In this document: in pieces, positions 24,837 to 33,537 of the stretch
How positions within the stretch are numbered: position 1 is the stretch's first letter
Layout: every line of letters begins with the position of its first letter
Assembly: GCA_014237855.1 (NCBI GenBank)
Contig: JABACD010000023.1
Coordinates: 52,885-89,712 of the forward strand
Reading direction: 5' to 3'
DNA: 36,828 nucleotides
From: Planctomycetota bacterium
Lineage (GTDB): Bacteria; Planctomycetota; UBA1135; GCA-002686595
Position numbers and translations under genes: made by a program
The notes under the pieces: model-generated
Databases searched by the model: none
What the model was told of the DNA's origin: nothing
What the model saw: only the letters and a program-made list of their open reading frames with translations

Positions 24837-26260
24837 ACCAGCACCTCGGCAGCGGCTGAGCGAAGGTCCTCGATTGCCATCTCGATCCGGTCCAGGTGAG
24901 TCCGAAATGAAAGGATGCAAATTCGCAGGGCAAACCTGCCCTCGAGACTCGTACCGGTCAGCATCACCCGGCCGGGGCGATTGGTGGCATCCATCCAGGC
25001 CTGGTTGAGATCGTCGAGATCCTCGTCGGTGACGCCTGGAGGCTCCATCCGGAAGGCAAACAGCGACAGCTCCGGTTCGGCCACGATGCGGACGTGCTCC
25101 ATGGCTCGTACGGCCGCAAGGGCGAAGGCTGTCAGGTCGAGCTTCTCGTCCAGGGCAGCCCGAAAGGTCTCGAAACCCAGGAGCTTGAGGGGCAGCCAGG
25201 CCCGCAGTCCACGGTTGCCCCGGGAGAGCTCGGGTGAGATCGCGCAGAAGTCGACCAGGTCAGGGTCCTCCTGGTAGGGAGGCATGTAGTCACTTGTCAC
25301 GGAGTGGGCACGCCCGAGAGCGCCAGGGTCGCGAACCAGCAAGGAGCCCATTCCATAGGGCAAGAACAGTGCCTTGTGGGGATCGAGCACCACCGAGTCT
25401 GCACGTTCGATTCCCTCGAGCTTTGGACGGCAGCGCTCGGTGAGCCTGAAGAACCCGCCGTAGGCTGCGTCAACGTGGTACCAGAGATTCTCCCTCTGCG
25501 CGAGGTCTGCCAGCTCCATCAGTGGGTCGATCGCTCCGGTATTCGTCGTACCGCTGCTGGCCACCAGCAGGAACGGGGTGAGCCCTGCTGAACGGTCGGC
25601 GGAGATCATCTCCTTCAGGGGCTCGACTCGCATCCGAAACCTGTCGTCAGAGGGGACCCGGCGGACTCGTGCGGGTGGGAACCCGGCAAGGACCGCAGCC
25701 TTGGTCACACAGTGATGGACCTGGTCCGAAACGTAGATGGTCCCACCAAGGAAATTCTCGGGGAGCTTCTCTCTTCGGGCGGTGACAACCCCGATGAAGT
25801 TGGCCATCGAGCCACCGGTGGTCAGCAGGCCGCCGGATCCCTGTGGCATGCCTATTTGTTCACAGAACCAGCGCACGACATTGACCTCGAGCTGGACCAT
25901 GCCAGGGGCCGCCACGAAGACGGTCACGTAACGATTCACGGCGTCGGCGATCAGGTCGGCCACCGCCGAGTGGAGAATACCTCCGCCGGGGATGAAGGCC
26001 ATGTAGCCGGGGCTGGCTGTGTTGTAGGCCTGCGGTAGTGCGCGCTCGAATAGATGGTCAAGCAGCTCGTCATAGTCCATTCCGGACTCAGGGGCCGGCT
26101 CAGCCAGGGAGCGAGCCAGCTCCGCTCCGCTCTCGAAGTCGCCAGCCCGCTGCTCTGGAAGGGACTCCAGAAAGGGCAGGAGACGGTCAAGCGCCTTGCT
26201 CACCAGCTCACGCAGTCGCTCCGAGGAGGGTTCGAGGGAGTCGGGAGTCATTGCAGGCAT
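24833..26260 (-). CDS. PLP-dependent group II (aromatic-L-amino-acid-type) decarboxylase family protein
   Basis: The 475-residue product matches the group II pyridoxal-dependent decarboxylases in length and motifs. An N-terminal helical segment (MTPDSLEPSSERLRELVSKA) precedes SPGYMAFIPGGGILHSAVAD and NVVRWFCEQIGMPQGSGGLL, followed by TTGGSMANFIGVVTAR. Then come SSGTTNTGAIDPL, YHVDAAYGGFF with D264 (pairs with the PLP ring nitrogen) and LDPHKALFLPYG with K296 (Schiff-base Lys). The residue after HK is Ala, where animal enzymes have Trp. Substrates in the family include aromatic amino acids, glutamate, histidine and 2,4-diaminobutyrate; this cannot be told from the sequence. An ATG nine bases later is an alternative start. 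The alpha/beta hydrolase gene lies 20 bases upstream on the same strand, probably in one operon. Confidence 0.9.
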   Translation of the reverse strand: MPAMTPDSLEPSSERLRELVSKALDRLLPFLESLPEQRAGDFESGAELARSLAEPAPESGMDYDELLDHLFERALPQAYNTASPGYMAFIPGGGILHSAVADLIADAVNRYVTVFVAAPGMVQLEVNVVRWFCEQIGMPQGSGGLLTTGGSMANFIGVVTARREKLPENFLGGTIYVSDQVHHCVTKAAVLAGFPPARVRRVPSDDRFRMRVEPLKEMISADRSAGLTPFLLVASSGTTNTGAIDPLMELADLAQRENLWYHVDAAYGGFFRLTERCRPKLEGIERADSVVLDPHKALFLPYGMGSLLVRDPGALGRAHSVTSDYMPPYQEDPDLVDFCAISPELSRGNRGLRAWLPLKLLGFETFRAALDEKLDLTAFALAAVRAMEHVRIVAEPELSLFAFRMEPPGVTDEDLDDLNQAWMDATNRPGRVMLTGTSLEGRFALRICILSFRTHLDRIEMAIEDLRSAAAEVLV

Positions 26261-26280
26261 CGTGGGCAGAGCTTGGTCGG

Positions 26281-27006
26281 CTAGCGGAGGGCGCGGGTCA
26301 GCCAGGGTACGACGATCTCGGTCAATTTCTTCAGGCCAGGGCCACTGAAGGAGTGGTCGATGTCTTCCATGAGAACCAGCTCAGTGGCTGGGGTGGCTGC
26401 CTGGTGCAGATCGATGGAGTGCTGCTCGGGAACCACCTCGTCTGCGGAACCGTGGACGATCAGCCAGGGAACCAGGATGTTCGGAGCAAGAGAGCAGATG
26501 CTCTCGATGTGGACGAGATCATCGCGCAGGGTCGCGCCAAACGGGCAGTGGGGCTTGTCGAGCATCGGTTCGCCTGGGAGTAGGTGACCGAACATGCGCT
26601 CGACGAACTCCTTGGTGTGGGTTACAGCGGCAAGCGAGACCAGGGCAAGCAGGCGTGGGTCTGCCCTGGCGGCCAGGAGCCCCACGGCTCCTCCCATGCT
26701 GTGGCCGACGTAGGCAATGCGCTGACCCGGCAGTGCATCGAGAACTGAGCGAAGGTCATCGACCTCCTTGGTGATGTTCGAATCGATGAAGTCGCCCTCC
26801 GACTCTCCATTGCCGGAGAAGGCGACCCTGAGCGAGGGTATTCCCTGCTGCTGAAGCTCTGTGGATAGAGCCTCTGACCACGGTCTGTCCTTGTCCGACG
26901 TGAGACCGTGTCCGATCACGACCAGCTCATTCTGCACAGGACTTCCCGGGACGAAGCTGTAGGCCAGTCGCTCGCCGACCTGGTTGTGGATTTCTTCGGG
27001 GATCAT
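26281..27006 (-). CDS. Alpha/beta hydrolase
   Basis: The ATG with first base 27006 (MIPEEIHNQVGERLAYSF) has AGGA at 7-base spacing and gives 241 residues; the longer frame to 27129 has an Arg-rich non-family extension and was dropped. The fold is clear: ELVVIGHGLTSDKDRPW (oxyanion HG), LRVAFSGNGESEGDF, IAYVGHSMGGAVGLL with nucleophile S103, WLIVHGSADEVVP (acid Asp) and LMEDIDHSFSGPG (catalytic His). It resembles the small serine-aminopeptidase-like/YqkD-type esterases. The substrate is unknown. It probably precedes the decarboxylase in one transcript. Confidence 0.9.
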   Translation of the reverse strand: MIPEEIHNQVGERLAYSFVPGSPVQNELVVIGHGLTSDKDRPWSEALSTELQQQGIPSLRVAFSGNGESEGDFIDSNITKEVDDLRSVLDALPGQRIAYVGHSMGGAVGLLAARADPRLLALVSLAAVTHTKEFVERMFGHLLPGEPMLDKPHCPFGATLRDDLVHIESICSLAPNILVPWLIVHGSADEVVPEQHSIDLHQAATPATELVLMEDIDHSFSGPGLKKLTEIVVPWLTRALR

Positions 27007-27324
27007 GCCTCTATCCTGATCCATAGCCGGTTGGGAGAGAAGCTCTTCTCGTCTCCGGCGCTCTCTCAACAGCCGGAAGGTGGCAGCCGCCGGAGGTCTC
27101 ACCTGGCGTAGACAGTGATTCACGGCCAAAAAAAGGCAGGCTTTGTGCAGCCTGGGTAAGCAGTGACCTCTGGAGCCTGTAGCCTCCCTTGCGGGTTCGG
27201 GAAACGCCTCTAGCTTGGGGGGGCTCCTCTCAACCTGCCCCTGGAAGGATCCGAAGTCAGTACTGGGTTTCAGAGCCCGCTTGTCATCCCTCTTCGTCTG
27301 TTTCAGCGGCCCGAACTCCTCTCA
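27007..27324. other. 318-base divergent intergenic region
   Basis: This stretch lies between the minus-strand hydrolase and the plus-strand BNR-repeat gene and should hold both promoters. It contains the terminator-like hairpin at 27128-27154 (minus) and a small GGGTT-TCAG-AGCCC hairpin at 27265-27278. A seven-G run lies near 27220. No RNA gene was recognised. Confidence 0.4.
27128..27154 (-). terminator. Terminator-like hairpin with T7 tract on the minus strand, ahead of the hydrolase gene
   Basis: Read on the minus strand, CAGGCT-GCACAA-AGCCTG forms a 6-bp stem with a 6-base loop, followed by CC and seven Ts. This is the classical intrinsic-terminator shape, yet it stands 122 bases upstream of the hydrolase start with no gene above it on that strand. 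It could be an attenuator in the hydrolase leader, the end of a short RNA, or a stop for antisense transcription from inside the BNR gene. Confidence 0.5.
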
Positions 27325-30300
27325 ATGATTCAACCTAGACTTCTCACCCTGATCCTTCTCGGGCTGCTCTCGACCACACTCCTGACCTCCTTCTTTAGTC
27401 CTCTCGAGGACGAGGAGGAAGAACTCGTTCTTGATCGAGATTGGCTTGAGCTCTTTGATTGGCGCTCTCTTGGTCCGGCGAGCATGGGGGGGCGCTGCGT
27501 GGCCATCGCGGTGAGCCAGCAGCATCCGAACACCTATTGGGTCGCAACAGCTTCAGGTGGATTGTTGAAGACGACCAATGCGGGGATGACCTACGCGCAC
27601 CAGTTCGACGGGGAGAGTTCGGTCTCCATCGGTCATGTGGCCGTCGCTCCCTCGGACGACCAGATCCTATGGGTCGGGACTGGTGAGGCGAATCCTCGCA
27701 ACTCTGTCTCCTATGGAGACGGGGTCTACAAGTCCGAAGACGGTGGTGAGACCTGGAAGCGAATGGGGCTCGAGGAGAGCTTCCAGATAGGACGAATTGC
27801 GATTCACCCTGAGGACGCTGACACGGTCTATGTCGGGGCAATGGGGCGTCTGTATGGCCCGAACGAGGAGCGTGGGCTGTACAAGACAACGGACGGGGGA
27901 AAGAACTGGGAGAAGCTTCTCTACGTTGACGAGAAGACAGGCGTGATCGACATCGACATGCACCCGAACGAGCCCGATACGCTGATCGTCGCCACTTATG
28001 AACGCCAGCGGGATGGCTTCGATACCAACACTCCCGACAAGAGCTGGGGGCCTGGCGGGGGTATCTACCGGACAAGAGATGGTGGGCAGACCTGGATCGA
28101 ACTCACCAATGGTCTTCCCACAGTGGAGCTCGGCCGAGTTGGCATCGACTACAGCCTGCAAGATCCGAACGTCGTCTACGCTGTCATCGAGTCCGAGCGA
28201 ATCGGGCGGCTGCCTGACGATGTGGCATTCATGGGGATGTCTGGAGAGGATGCAGATGTAGGGGCGCGGATCACCCGAGTGACCACCGGCGGACCAGCTG
28301 ACAAGGCAGGATTCAAGGAGCAGGACATCGTTCTTGCTGTCGGCGATGAGCGAATCATCGGGTACCAGGACCTGTTGCTTGCCATCCGCATGTACAAGGC
28401 GGGCGAGGAGGTCCAGGTAGAGCTCCTTCGCGAACGAGAACTGGTCGAGGTTGACATCGAATTCGACTCCTACGAGGAAGATTCGAGCGGCCTGAGCCCT
28501 TTTGCCTCATTCCTGGGCGGGCAGCGCGAGAATGTTCAGGAAGAGCAAGTGCCTGACGGCCAAGAGACTGGAGGAATCTACAAGTCGATCGATGGTGGAG
28601 ATAACTGGGAGAAGGTCAACAGCCTCAATCCCAGGCCGATGTACTACAGCCAGATCCGGGTCGACCCGACTGACGAACAGCGGATCTATGTCCTGGGGAC
28701 CTCCTTCTGGTTCTCTGATGACGGTGGCGCAAGCTTTGAGCGTGGGCGCTTTGGTTCCGGAGTTCATGTGGACCATCACGCGCTCTGGATCGACCCCAGC
28801 GATGGGGATCACATGATCCTGGGAAACGACGGGGGCATCTACGTTTCCCACGATCGAACGGCTAACTGGGATCATCACAACCACATGGCAATCGGCCAGT
28901 TCTACCACGTGACTGCTGATCAGGGCGAGCTCTACAAGGTCTATGGCGGCCTGCAAGATAATGGTTCCTGGGGGGGACCAAACCGCACGCGGGGGCGCTC
29001 GGGGACGGTGAACTCGGATTGGTTCAACATCGGTGGGGGTGATGGCTTCGTCTGCCGGGTTGATCCGAACGACATCGATCAGATCTATTCGGAGAGCCAG
29101 GGTGGAGTCATCGGTTGGCGAAACCTGCGTACCGGGGAGCGTGGAAGTGCCCGTGCAGGTGGAGGCTACCGGTTCAACTGGGAGACGCCGTTCCTCCTCT
29201 CTCCGCACAATTCCAGGGTGCTCTACTCAGCAGGTAATCATGTCTTTCGATCTCTCGATCGAGGTGGTGATGCCGAGAGGATCTCCCCGGAGATCACCCT
29301 GACCGACAAGGGCAGTGCGACCGCGCTGGCCGAGTCCTATCAGGATCCGGGCGTGTTGTGGGTTGGTACGGATGATGGTGCCCTCTGGGTAACTCGCGAC
29401 GGTGGCGACAACTGGATCGATCTTCGCCAGCCTGCGCCTGCCAGTGGCGTTCTTGATCCTGGAGAGCGCCGGGAGACGGTGCTGGTCAGCTTGCTCGAGA
29501 GCCTCGACGTTGATGGAGACGGAGTCTTTACCCGGGCCGAGGTACCTGATGAGTTGGTCGAGCTCTTCACTGGAACTGATACTGACGGCGATGACACTCT
29601 GAGCGCCTACGAGATTGCACTCTTCACAGGAGTCCCTCCCGCGGAGGAGCCAGACCCCCTCGACGGTCTCTGGGAAGTCGTGGTCGAAGGTGACGGCGTG
29701 CTCCCTACTGGGAACAAGTTCAAGATCACCCTCGAGACCAAGGCAGAGGGCCGGCGTGCCGGTTCGCTGAAATCAAAAGAGGAGAAGGGGCGCCTGCGCA
29801 AGCTGGAGTATGAAGACGCGGAGCGCACGTTCACCTTCAGGTACAAGGCGGCTGAAGCGGAAATGGAATTCAAGGGGACCGTCGGGGAAGAGGTCATCAC
29901 CGGCGAAATCACAATCGCTGACACTGAATTCAAGGCTGCCTTCGAGGCGCAGCGCGAGCCCCCCAAGCAGAAGAAACCGAAGAAACCCAAGAAGCAGGGA
30001 CCGGGCTTTGCTGAGGTCATGCCCACGCCCATGTGGATCACAGGCCTGGAGGCCTCGCGCCATGAGCGGGGGCGAATCTACGTGGCGGTGGACGGCCATC
30101 GCTCCGATGACGATGCTCCTCATGCCTTCGTGTCTGAGGACGGGGGAGGCTCCTGGCGCTCACTGACCGATGATCTTCCTCGGGGATCGGTGCGCTGTCT
30201 TCGAGAGGATCGGGTGAACGAAGACCTGCTCTACCTGGGAACGGAGTTCAACGCGTGGATCTCGATCGATCGTGGATTGAACTGGACCAAGGTGTCTGGC

Positions 30301-30912
30301 CTGCCAACGGTGGCCATCCATGAGATTGCCCAGGCTCCTGCGACAGATGAGATCGTGGCCGGGACGCATGGTCGCAGCCTGTGGGCCTACGACGTCTCGG
30401 CCTTGCGACAGCTGACGCGAGAGGCCCTCGAGGCTCCTGCGGCGCTGCTGGCGCCTGCTCCGGTGACCCGCTGGCGACCCCTGCCCACTCGTGCAACCAG
30501 CGGCATACGCCGCTTCGTGGGTGAAAACCCCGCCTCGGGCGCCCAGATCTGCTATCACCTCGCTGAGAGGGCCAAGGCAGTCGAACTGGCGATCCTGGGG
30601 GCAGGCGGTGAGGTGCTGTACTCCTTTGAAGAGCCCGAGAAGAAGAGTGGAATGCACCGAGTTGACTGGAATCTGCGCCGGAGTGGACGGTCTTCGGGGG
30701 AGTCCTCCCAGGGGCGTCGACGATCGCGGGGTGGTCGCTCCATACCCAACGGTACCTACCAGGTACTGCTCAAGGTGGACGGCCTCAGCTACACCCAGCC
30801 GCTCGTGATTCGAGGTGATCCTGACTACCCTGAGATTCCCAGTCAGAGGGAGGAGGAAGAGGAGCAAGAGGAGAGCGAGTACGACATGGAGGAGTACTCT
30901 GGCGACCGCTGA
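27325..30912 (+). CDS. Large exported BNR/sortilin-like (VPS10-type) propeller protein with PDZ and EF-hand inserts
   Basis: The 1195-residue product starts with an N-terminal signal/anchor (PRLLTLILLGLLSTTLLTSF) and an acidic stretch. Residues 45-290 contain sortilin/BNR propeller blades with Asp-box strings: GLLKTTNAGMTY, GVYKSEDGGETWKR, GLYKTTDGGKNWEK and GIYRTRDGGQTWIEL. Residues 292-382 form a PDZ domain (ARITRVTTGGPADKAGFKEQ, DIVLAVGDERIIGYQDL). Propeller blades resume at 415-700 (GIYKSIDGGDNWEK). Two EF-hand loops follow, DVDGDGVFTRAE and DTDGDDTLSAYE (about 727-763). A beta domain with a Lys/Pro linker and further blades (HAFVSEDGGGSWRSL, GTHGRSLWAYD) come next. The end is a FlgD-like segment (MHRVDWNLRRSG, IPNGTYQVLL) and a Glu-rich tail. 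Such propellers bind proteins or peptides. It is monocistronic; no sharp terminator was seen. Confidence 0.88.
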   Translation: MIQPRLLTLILLGLLSTTLLTSFFSPLEDEEEELVLDRDWLELFDWRSLGPASMGGRCVAIAVSQQHPNTYWVATASGGLLKTTNAGMTYAHQFDGESSVSIGHVAVAPSDDQILWVGTGEANPRNSVSYGDGVYKSEDGGETWKRMGLEESFQIGRIAIHPEDADTVYVGAMGRLYGPNEERGLYKTTDGGKNWEKLLYVDEKTGVIDIDMHPNEPDTLIVATYERQRDGFDTNTPDKSWGPGGGIYRTRDGGQTWIELTNGLPTVELGRVGIDYSLQDPNVVYAVIESERIGRLPDDVAFMGMSGEDADVGARITRVTTGGPADKAGFKEQDIVLAVGDERIIGYQDLLLAIRMYKAGEEVQVELLRERELVEVDIEFDSYEEDSSGLSPFASFLGGQRENVQEEQVPDGQETGGIYKSIDGGDNWEKVNSLNPRPMYYSQIRVDPTDEQRIYVLGTSFWFSDDGGASFERGRFGSGVHVDHHALWIDPSDGDHMILGNDGGIYVSHDRTANWDHHNHMAIGQFYHVTADQGELYKVYGGLQDNGSWGGPNRTRGRSGTVNSDWFNIGGGDGFVCRVDPNDIDQIYSESQGGVIGWRNLRTGERGSARAGGGYRFNWETPFLLSPHNSRVLYSAGNHVFRSLDRGGDAERISPEITLTDKGSATALAESYQDPGVLWVGTDDGALWVTRDGGDNWIDLRQPAPASGVLDPGERRETVLVSLLESLDVDGDGVFTRAEVPDELVELFTGTDTDGDDTLSAYEIALFTGVPPAEEPDPLDGLWEVVVEGDGVLPTGNKFKITLETKAEGRRAGSLKSKEEKGRLRKLEYEDAERTFTFRYKAAEAEMEFKGTVGEEVITGEITIADTEFKAAFEAQREPPKQKKPKKPKKQGPGFAEVMPTPMWITGLEASRHERGRIYVAVDGHRSDDDAPHAFVSEDGGGSWRSLTDDLPRGSVRCLREDRVNEDLLYLGTEFNAWISIDRGLNWTKVSGLPTVAIHEIAQAPATDEIVAGTHGRSLWAYDVSALRQLTREALEAPAALLAPAPVTRWRPLPTRATSGIRRFVGENPASGAQICYHLAERAKAVELAILGAGGEVLYSFEEPEKKSGMHRVDWNLRRSGRSSGESSQGRRRSRGGRSIPNGTYQVLLKVDGLSYTQPLVIRGDPDYPEIPSQREEEEEQEESEYDMEEYSGDR

Positions 30913-31004
30913 GCTGGCTCCACGTGCTCCAGGAGTGCCCCCGGATCAACGTCTCAGGTCTGTCCTGGTAGCTAGCTGGTCGCGAGAGGGGGCTGGGCGC
31001 TACC

Positions 31005-31865
31005 ATGTCTCTCATGAGCGTTCAGAATGACAACAGCCGTACAGGCATCCTCACCCGATTCCGGCAGCAAATAGCCCGCGGCGAACCCATCATTGGCGGT
31101 GGCGCAGGCACAGGCATCTCCGCGAAGAGCGAAGAGGCGGGCGGGATCGACCTACTGATCCTCTACAACTCCGGCCGCTTCAGGATGGCAGGTCGAGGGT
31201 CGACAGCTGGCTTGATGCCTTACGGCAATGCCAACCAGATCGTGAAGGAGATGGCCTTTGAGGTCATACCCGTCGTCAAGCACACCCCAGTCCTTGCGGG
31301 GGTCTGTGGAACCGATCCTTTCATGATGCCCAAGCTGTTCCTCAAGGAGTTGAAGGAGCTTGGCTTTGCCGGTATCCAGAACTTCCCTACTGTGGGGCTT
31401 ATCGAGGGACGCATTCGCGCGACCCTCGAGGAGACAGGGATGGGCTATGGCCTCGAAGTCGATGTGGTTCGCATGGCTCGGGAGATGGACTTTCTGACGA
31501 CCCCCTATGTCTTCAACACTGACGAAGCGCGGCAGATGACCGAGGCGGGAGCGGACATCATCGTGGCGCACATGGGCTGCACGAGTGGTGGGAGCATCGG
31601 CGCCGAGACAGTCAGCCCCCTGGACGAGTGCATCGGCCAGATCGAGGAGATCGTCGAGACCTGCAAGTCAATTCGTGAGGACGTCATTTGCCTCTGCCAC
31701 GGTGGTCCAATCGCCATGCCCGAGGATGCCGAGTACATCATCTCGCGAACGAAGGGTATCGATGGCTTCTACGGGGCCAGCTCGACCGAGAGATTCCCCA
31801 CAGAGGTCGCGATCAAGCAACAAATCGAGCGTTTCAAGGCCATTCGGCTGCCGCAGCGGGGCTGA
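31005..31865 (+). CDS. Phosphoenolpyruvate hydrolase family (TIM-barrel, PF09370-type) protein, paralogue 1
   Basis: The 286-residue product belongs to the TIM-barrel 'PEP hydrolase / signal transduction' family. Landmarks are [120 protein letters not shown] and the end [16 protein letters not shown]. The family is named after weak similarity to PEP-mutase-like enzymes, and its reaction is not firmly established. A second ATG at 31014 is an alternative start. A cupin gene follows after six bases, and a paralogue of the same length lies on the opposite strand at 32329. Confidence 0.88.
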   Translation: MSLMSVQNDNSRTGILTRFRQQIARGEPIIGGGAGTGISAKSEEAGGIDLLILYNSGRFRMAGRGSTAGLMPYGNANQIVKEMAFEVIPVVKHTPVLAGVCGTDPFMMPKLFLKELKELGFAGIQNFPTVGLIEGRIRATLEETGMGYGLEVDVVRMAREMDFLTTPYVFNTDEARQMTEAGADIIVAHMGCTSGGSIGAETVSPLDECIGQIEEIVETCKSIREDVICLCHGGPIAMPEDAEYIISRTKGIDGFYGASSTERFPTEVAIKQQIERFKAIRLPQRG

Positions 31866-31871
31866 GCTGTC

Positions 31872-32303
31872 ATGTGCTCCTGCGACTTTCTCCGCTTCGT
31901 CTCGAGCTCTGATGTCCAGATCGAGGAGCTGCCCTGGGGGCCCCATGAGTGGATGGTGCGCCCTGGTATGACACAGGGGGAGAACCTGCTGCTCGTGCGA
32001 GTCACCATGCCGCCGGGCGAGGCGCACCAGTTCCATCGTCATCCTCACATGGAGGAGGCCCTCTACTACGTCTCGGGTCGAGCAGAGCAGTGGGTGGGAC
32101 GCGAGAGCCGGATAGTCTCGGCGGGTGAGGTCGTGCACGTCCCGATGAACGAAGTGCACGGCACCTATAACGTCTTTGACGAGCCAGTCGTTTTTCTCGC
32201 CATCCTGAGCCCCGCGGTGTTCGAGGGCCCTGCGCTCGTGGACGTCTGCCGTGAAGATCCCTGGCGCACGCTCAAGACACCGATCGAGTACGACGTCGAT
32301 TGA
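31872..32303 (+). CDS. Cupin domain protein
   Basis: The 143-residue product starts six bases after the TIM-barrel stop, so the two are cotranscribed. Cupin motif 1 is HQFHRHPHMEEALYYVSG (H-x-H-x3-E pattern with the closing G), and motif 2 is VPMNEVHGTYN with the last metal-type His. The fold is a single metal-binding beta-barrel, typical of small-molecule isomerases, dioxygenases or sensors. Pairing with two PEP-hydrolase-family proteins suggests a shared catabolic step, but the substrate is unknown. It ends 25 bases from the end of the convergent paralogue. Confidence 0.88.
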   Translation: MCSCDFLRFVSSSDVQIEELPWGPHEWMVRPGMTQGENLLLVRVTMPPGEAHQFHRHPHMEEALYYVSGRAEQWVGRESRIVSAGEVVHVPMNEVHGTYNVFDEPVVFLAILSPAVFEGPALVDVCREDPWRTLKTPIEYDVD

Positions 32304-32328
32304 GTCCAGAGCGCGCTCCCGGTGGGGC

Positions 32329-33189
32329 CTACTTCTTGTTGAACTTGAGGTCGCGGAATTCCTTGGCGGTCGAGAGCACTGCTCGCTCAATGGGCAATCG
32401 TTCTGTTGACGAGCCGGTCCAGAATCCATGACCCGTGGTGTGGTCCAGGATGTACTGACCATCCTCGGGGTCTTCGAGGGCCGCACCGTGAGCAATGAGC
32501 AAGGTCTTCTCATTGATCTTTCGAACCGTCGAGTAGACCTCCTCCGTACGTGCTGCGGTCACGTCGATGGTCTCACCAGAGTCAAAGCCTCGCATCCCTC
32601 CCTTGGTCGTCCCTGCGTGGAAACAGAAGATGTCAGGCTTTGAAGACTCGATCATCTGAACGCTGTCTTCCATGTCGAAGGCCAGGCCGATGGTCACGAA
32701 GCCCATTTCTTTGGCCAGAGCGAGCATCTCGCACTCGACCTCAAAGGTGATCCCGCTCTTGCGCAACACCTGGTAGAGATTTGAGGTCTTGTCCACGTAG
32801 CTGACCGACGGGCCAATGTTCGAGACACTCTCGACGCCCATGTCTCGGCACTCCTGCAGGACGGTGCGCATGTCCCGCAGAGGATCATTCGGGTTCAGGC
32901 ATATGCAGATGAAGGCATCGCCCTTGATGGCCGGCAAGATGTCCTGGCGGGTGTAATTCAAGACCTGTGCATTCGAATCGAGGACGGGCCACATCATCGA
33001 CATGGTGCCCCACCCGTTAGCGCGCAGGCGTGCCCCGGAGAAGGTGTTGATGCAGTCGACCCCGGCCTGCTCCAGTAGCTTGGCTACCAGGCCGCTACCG
33101 GCACTGGAAATCATGATCGGGGTGTTCTCGGCGACCTTGCGGTCGAGCTTCTTGATGATTTCTTCGCGGGAGGTGCGGGGGACGATCAC
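32329..33189 (-). CDS. Phosphoenolpyruvate hydrolase family (TIM-barrel) protein, paralogue 2
   Basis: The GTG with first base 33189 (VIVPRTSREEIIKKL) has AAGGAG at 7-base spacing, which fixes the start; a longer frame to 33426 is unsupported. The result is 286 residues, identical in length to paralogue 1. Matching landmarks are NTPIMISSAGSGLVAKLLEQ, GVDCINTFSGARLRANGWGT, ICICLNPNDPLRDM, GVESVSNIGPSVSYVD, KPDIFCFHAGTTKGG, TLLIAHGAALEDPEDGQYI and GFWTGSSTERLPIERAV. Sequence divergence between the two copies is high although the layout is kept, so they are an old duplication. They may form a two-subunit enzyme or act on related substrates. Confidence 0.87.
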   Translation of the reverse strand: MIVPRTSREEIIKKLDRKVAENTPIMISSAGSGLVAKLLEQAGVDCINTFSGARLRANGWGTMSMMWPVLDSNAQVLNYTRQDILPAIKGDAFICICLNPNDPLRDMRTVLQECRDMGVESVSNIGPSVSYVDKTSNLYQVLRKSGITFEVECEMLALAKEMGFVTIGLAFDMEDSVQMIESSKPDIFCFHAGTTKGGMRGFDSGETIDVTAARTEEVYSTVRKINEKTLLIAHGAALEDPEDGQYILDHTTGHGFWTGSSTERLPIERAVLSTAKEFRDLKFNKK

Positions 33190-33537
33190 GGTGGGGCTCC
33201 TTGGGTCTGGGGTATGGTGGGGCGGAAGAGTAACGGCCCCCCGGGTGCTCCTACAACGGTTTGCGCCTCCTTGCCGCTCAGCGGCCTCTCCTGGCCGGTT
33301 CCGGGGGGGGGAAATCCTTTCCAGGAAGCTGGTGGAACCTTGGAATACCGGGGCTCGTCTCCTCTCATTGCCCGATGTCTCTCCTCCCGAAGGTGAGATA
33401 TGCTTACCCAGCGCTGGAGGTGACACCCCCCGGCCCCAGTGCTTGAATCATGAAGTTCTCTTTAGCGGCTTTTTGGATCTGATGATCCGAGGGGCTGCCT
33501 CGTCCGGACCGGGGGAAAATCGGCAACCCTGGCCAGC
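33190..33537. other. 348-base intergenic region with nested inverted repeats
   Basis: The region separates the divergent TIM-barrel and metalloprotease genes. Around 33273-33285 there is GCCGC-TCA-GCGGC. Around 33295-33351 pairs of complementary segments nest: CCGGT with ACCGG, GGTTCC with GGAACC, and an inner GGAAA-TCC-TTTCC hairpin. This could be a folded leader RNA of the protease gene. I recognise no known riboswitch or ncRNA class. Confidence 0.35.

Noticed and set aside
1908..27208. Similar 23-mers at 1908-1930 and 27186-27208 (both containing GCGGGTTC, 18 of 23 identical), each upstream of an exported-protein gene
   Set aside because: Only two copies were seen, at different distances from the starts (9 and 116 bases) and with different flanks; this may be chance in GC-rich sequence.
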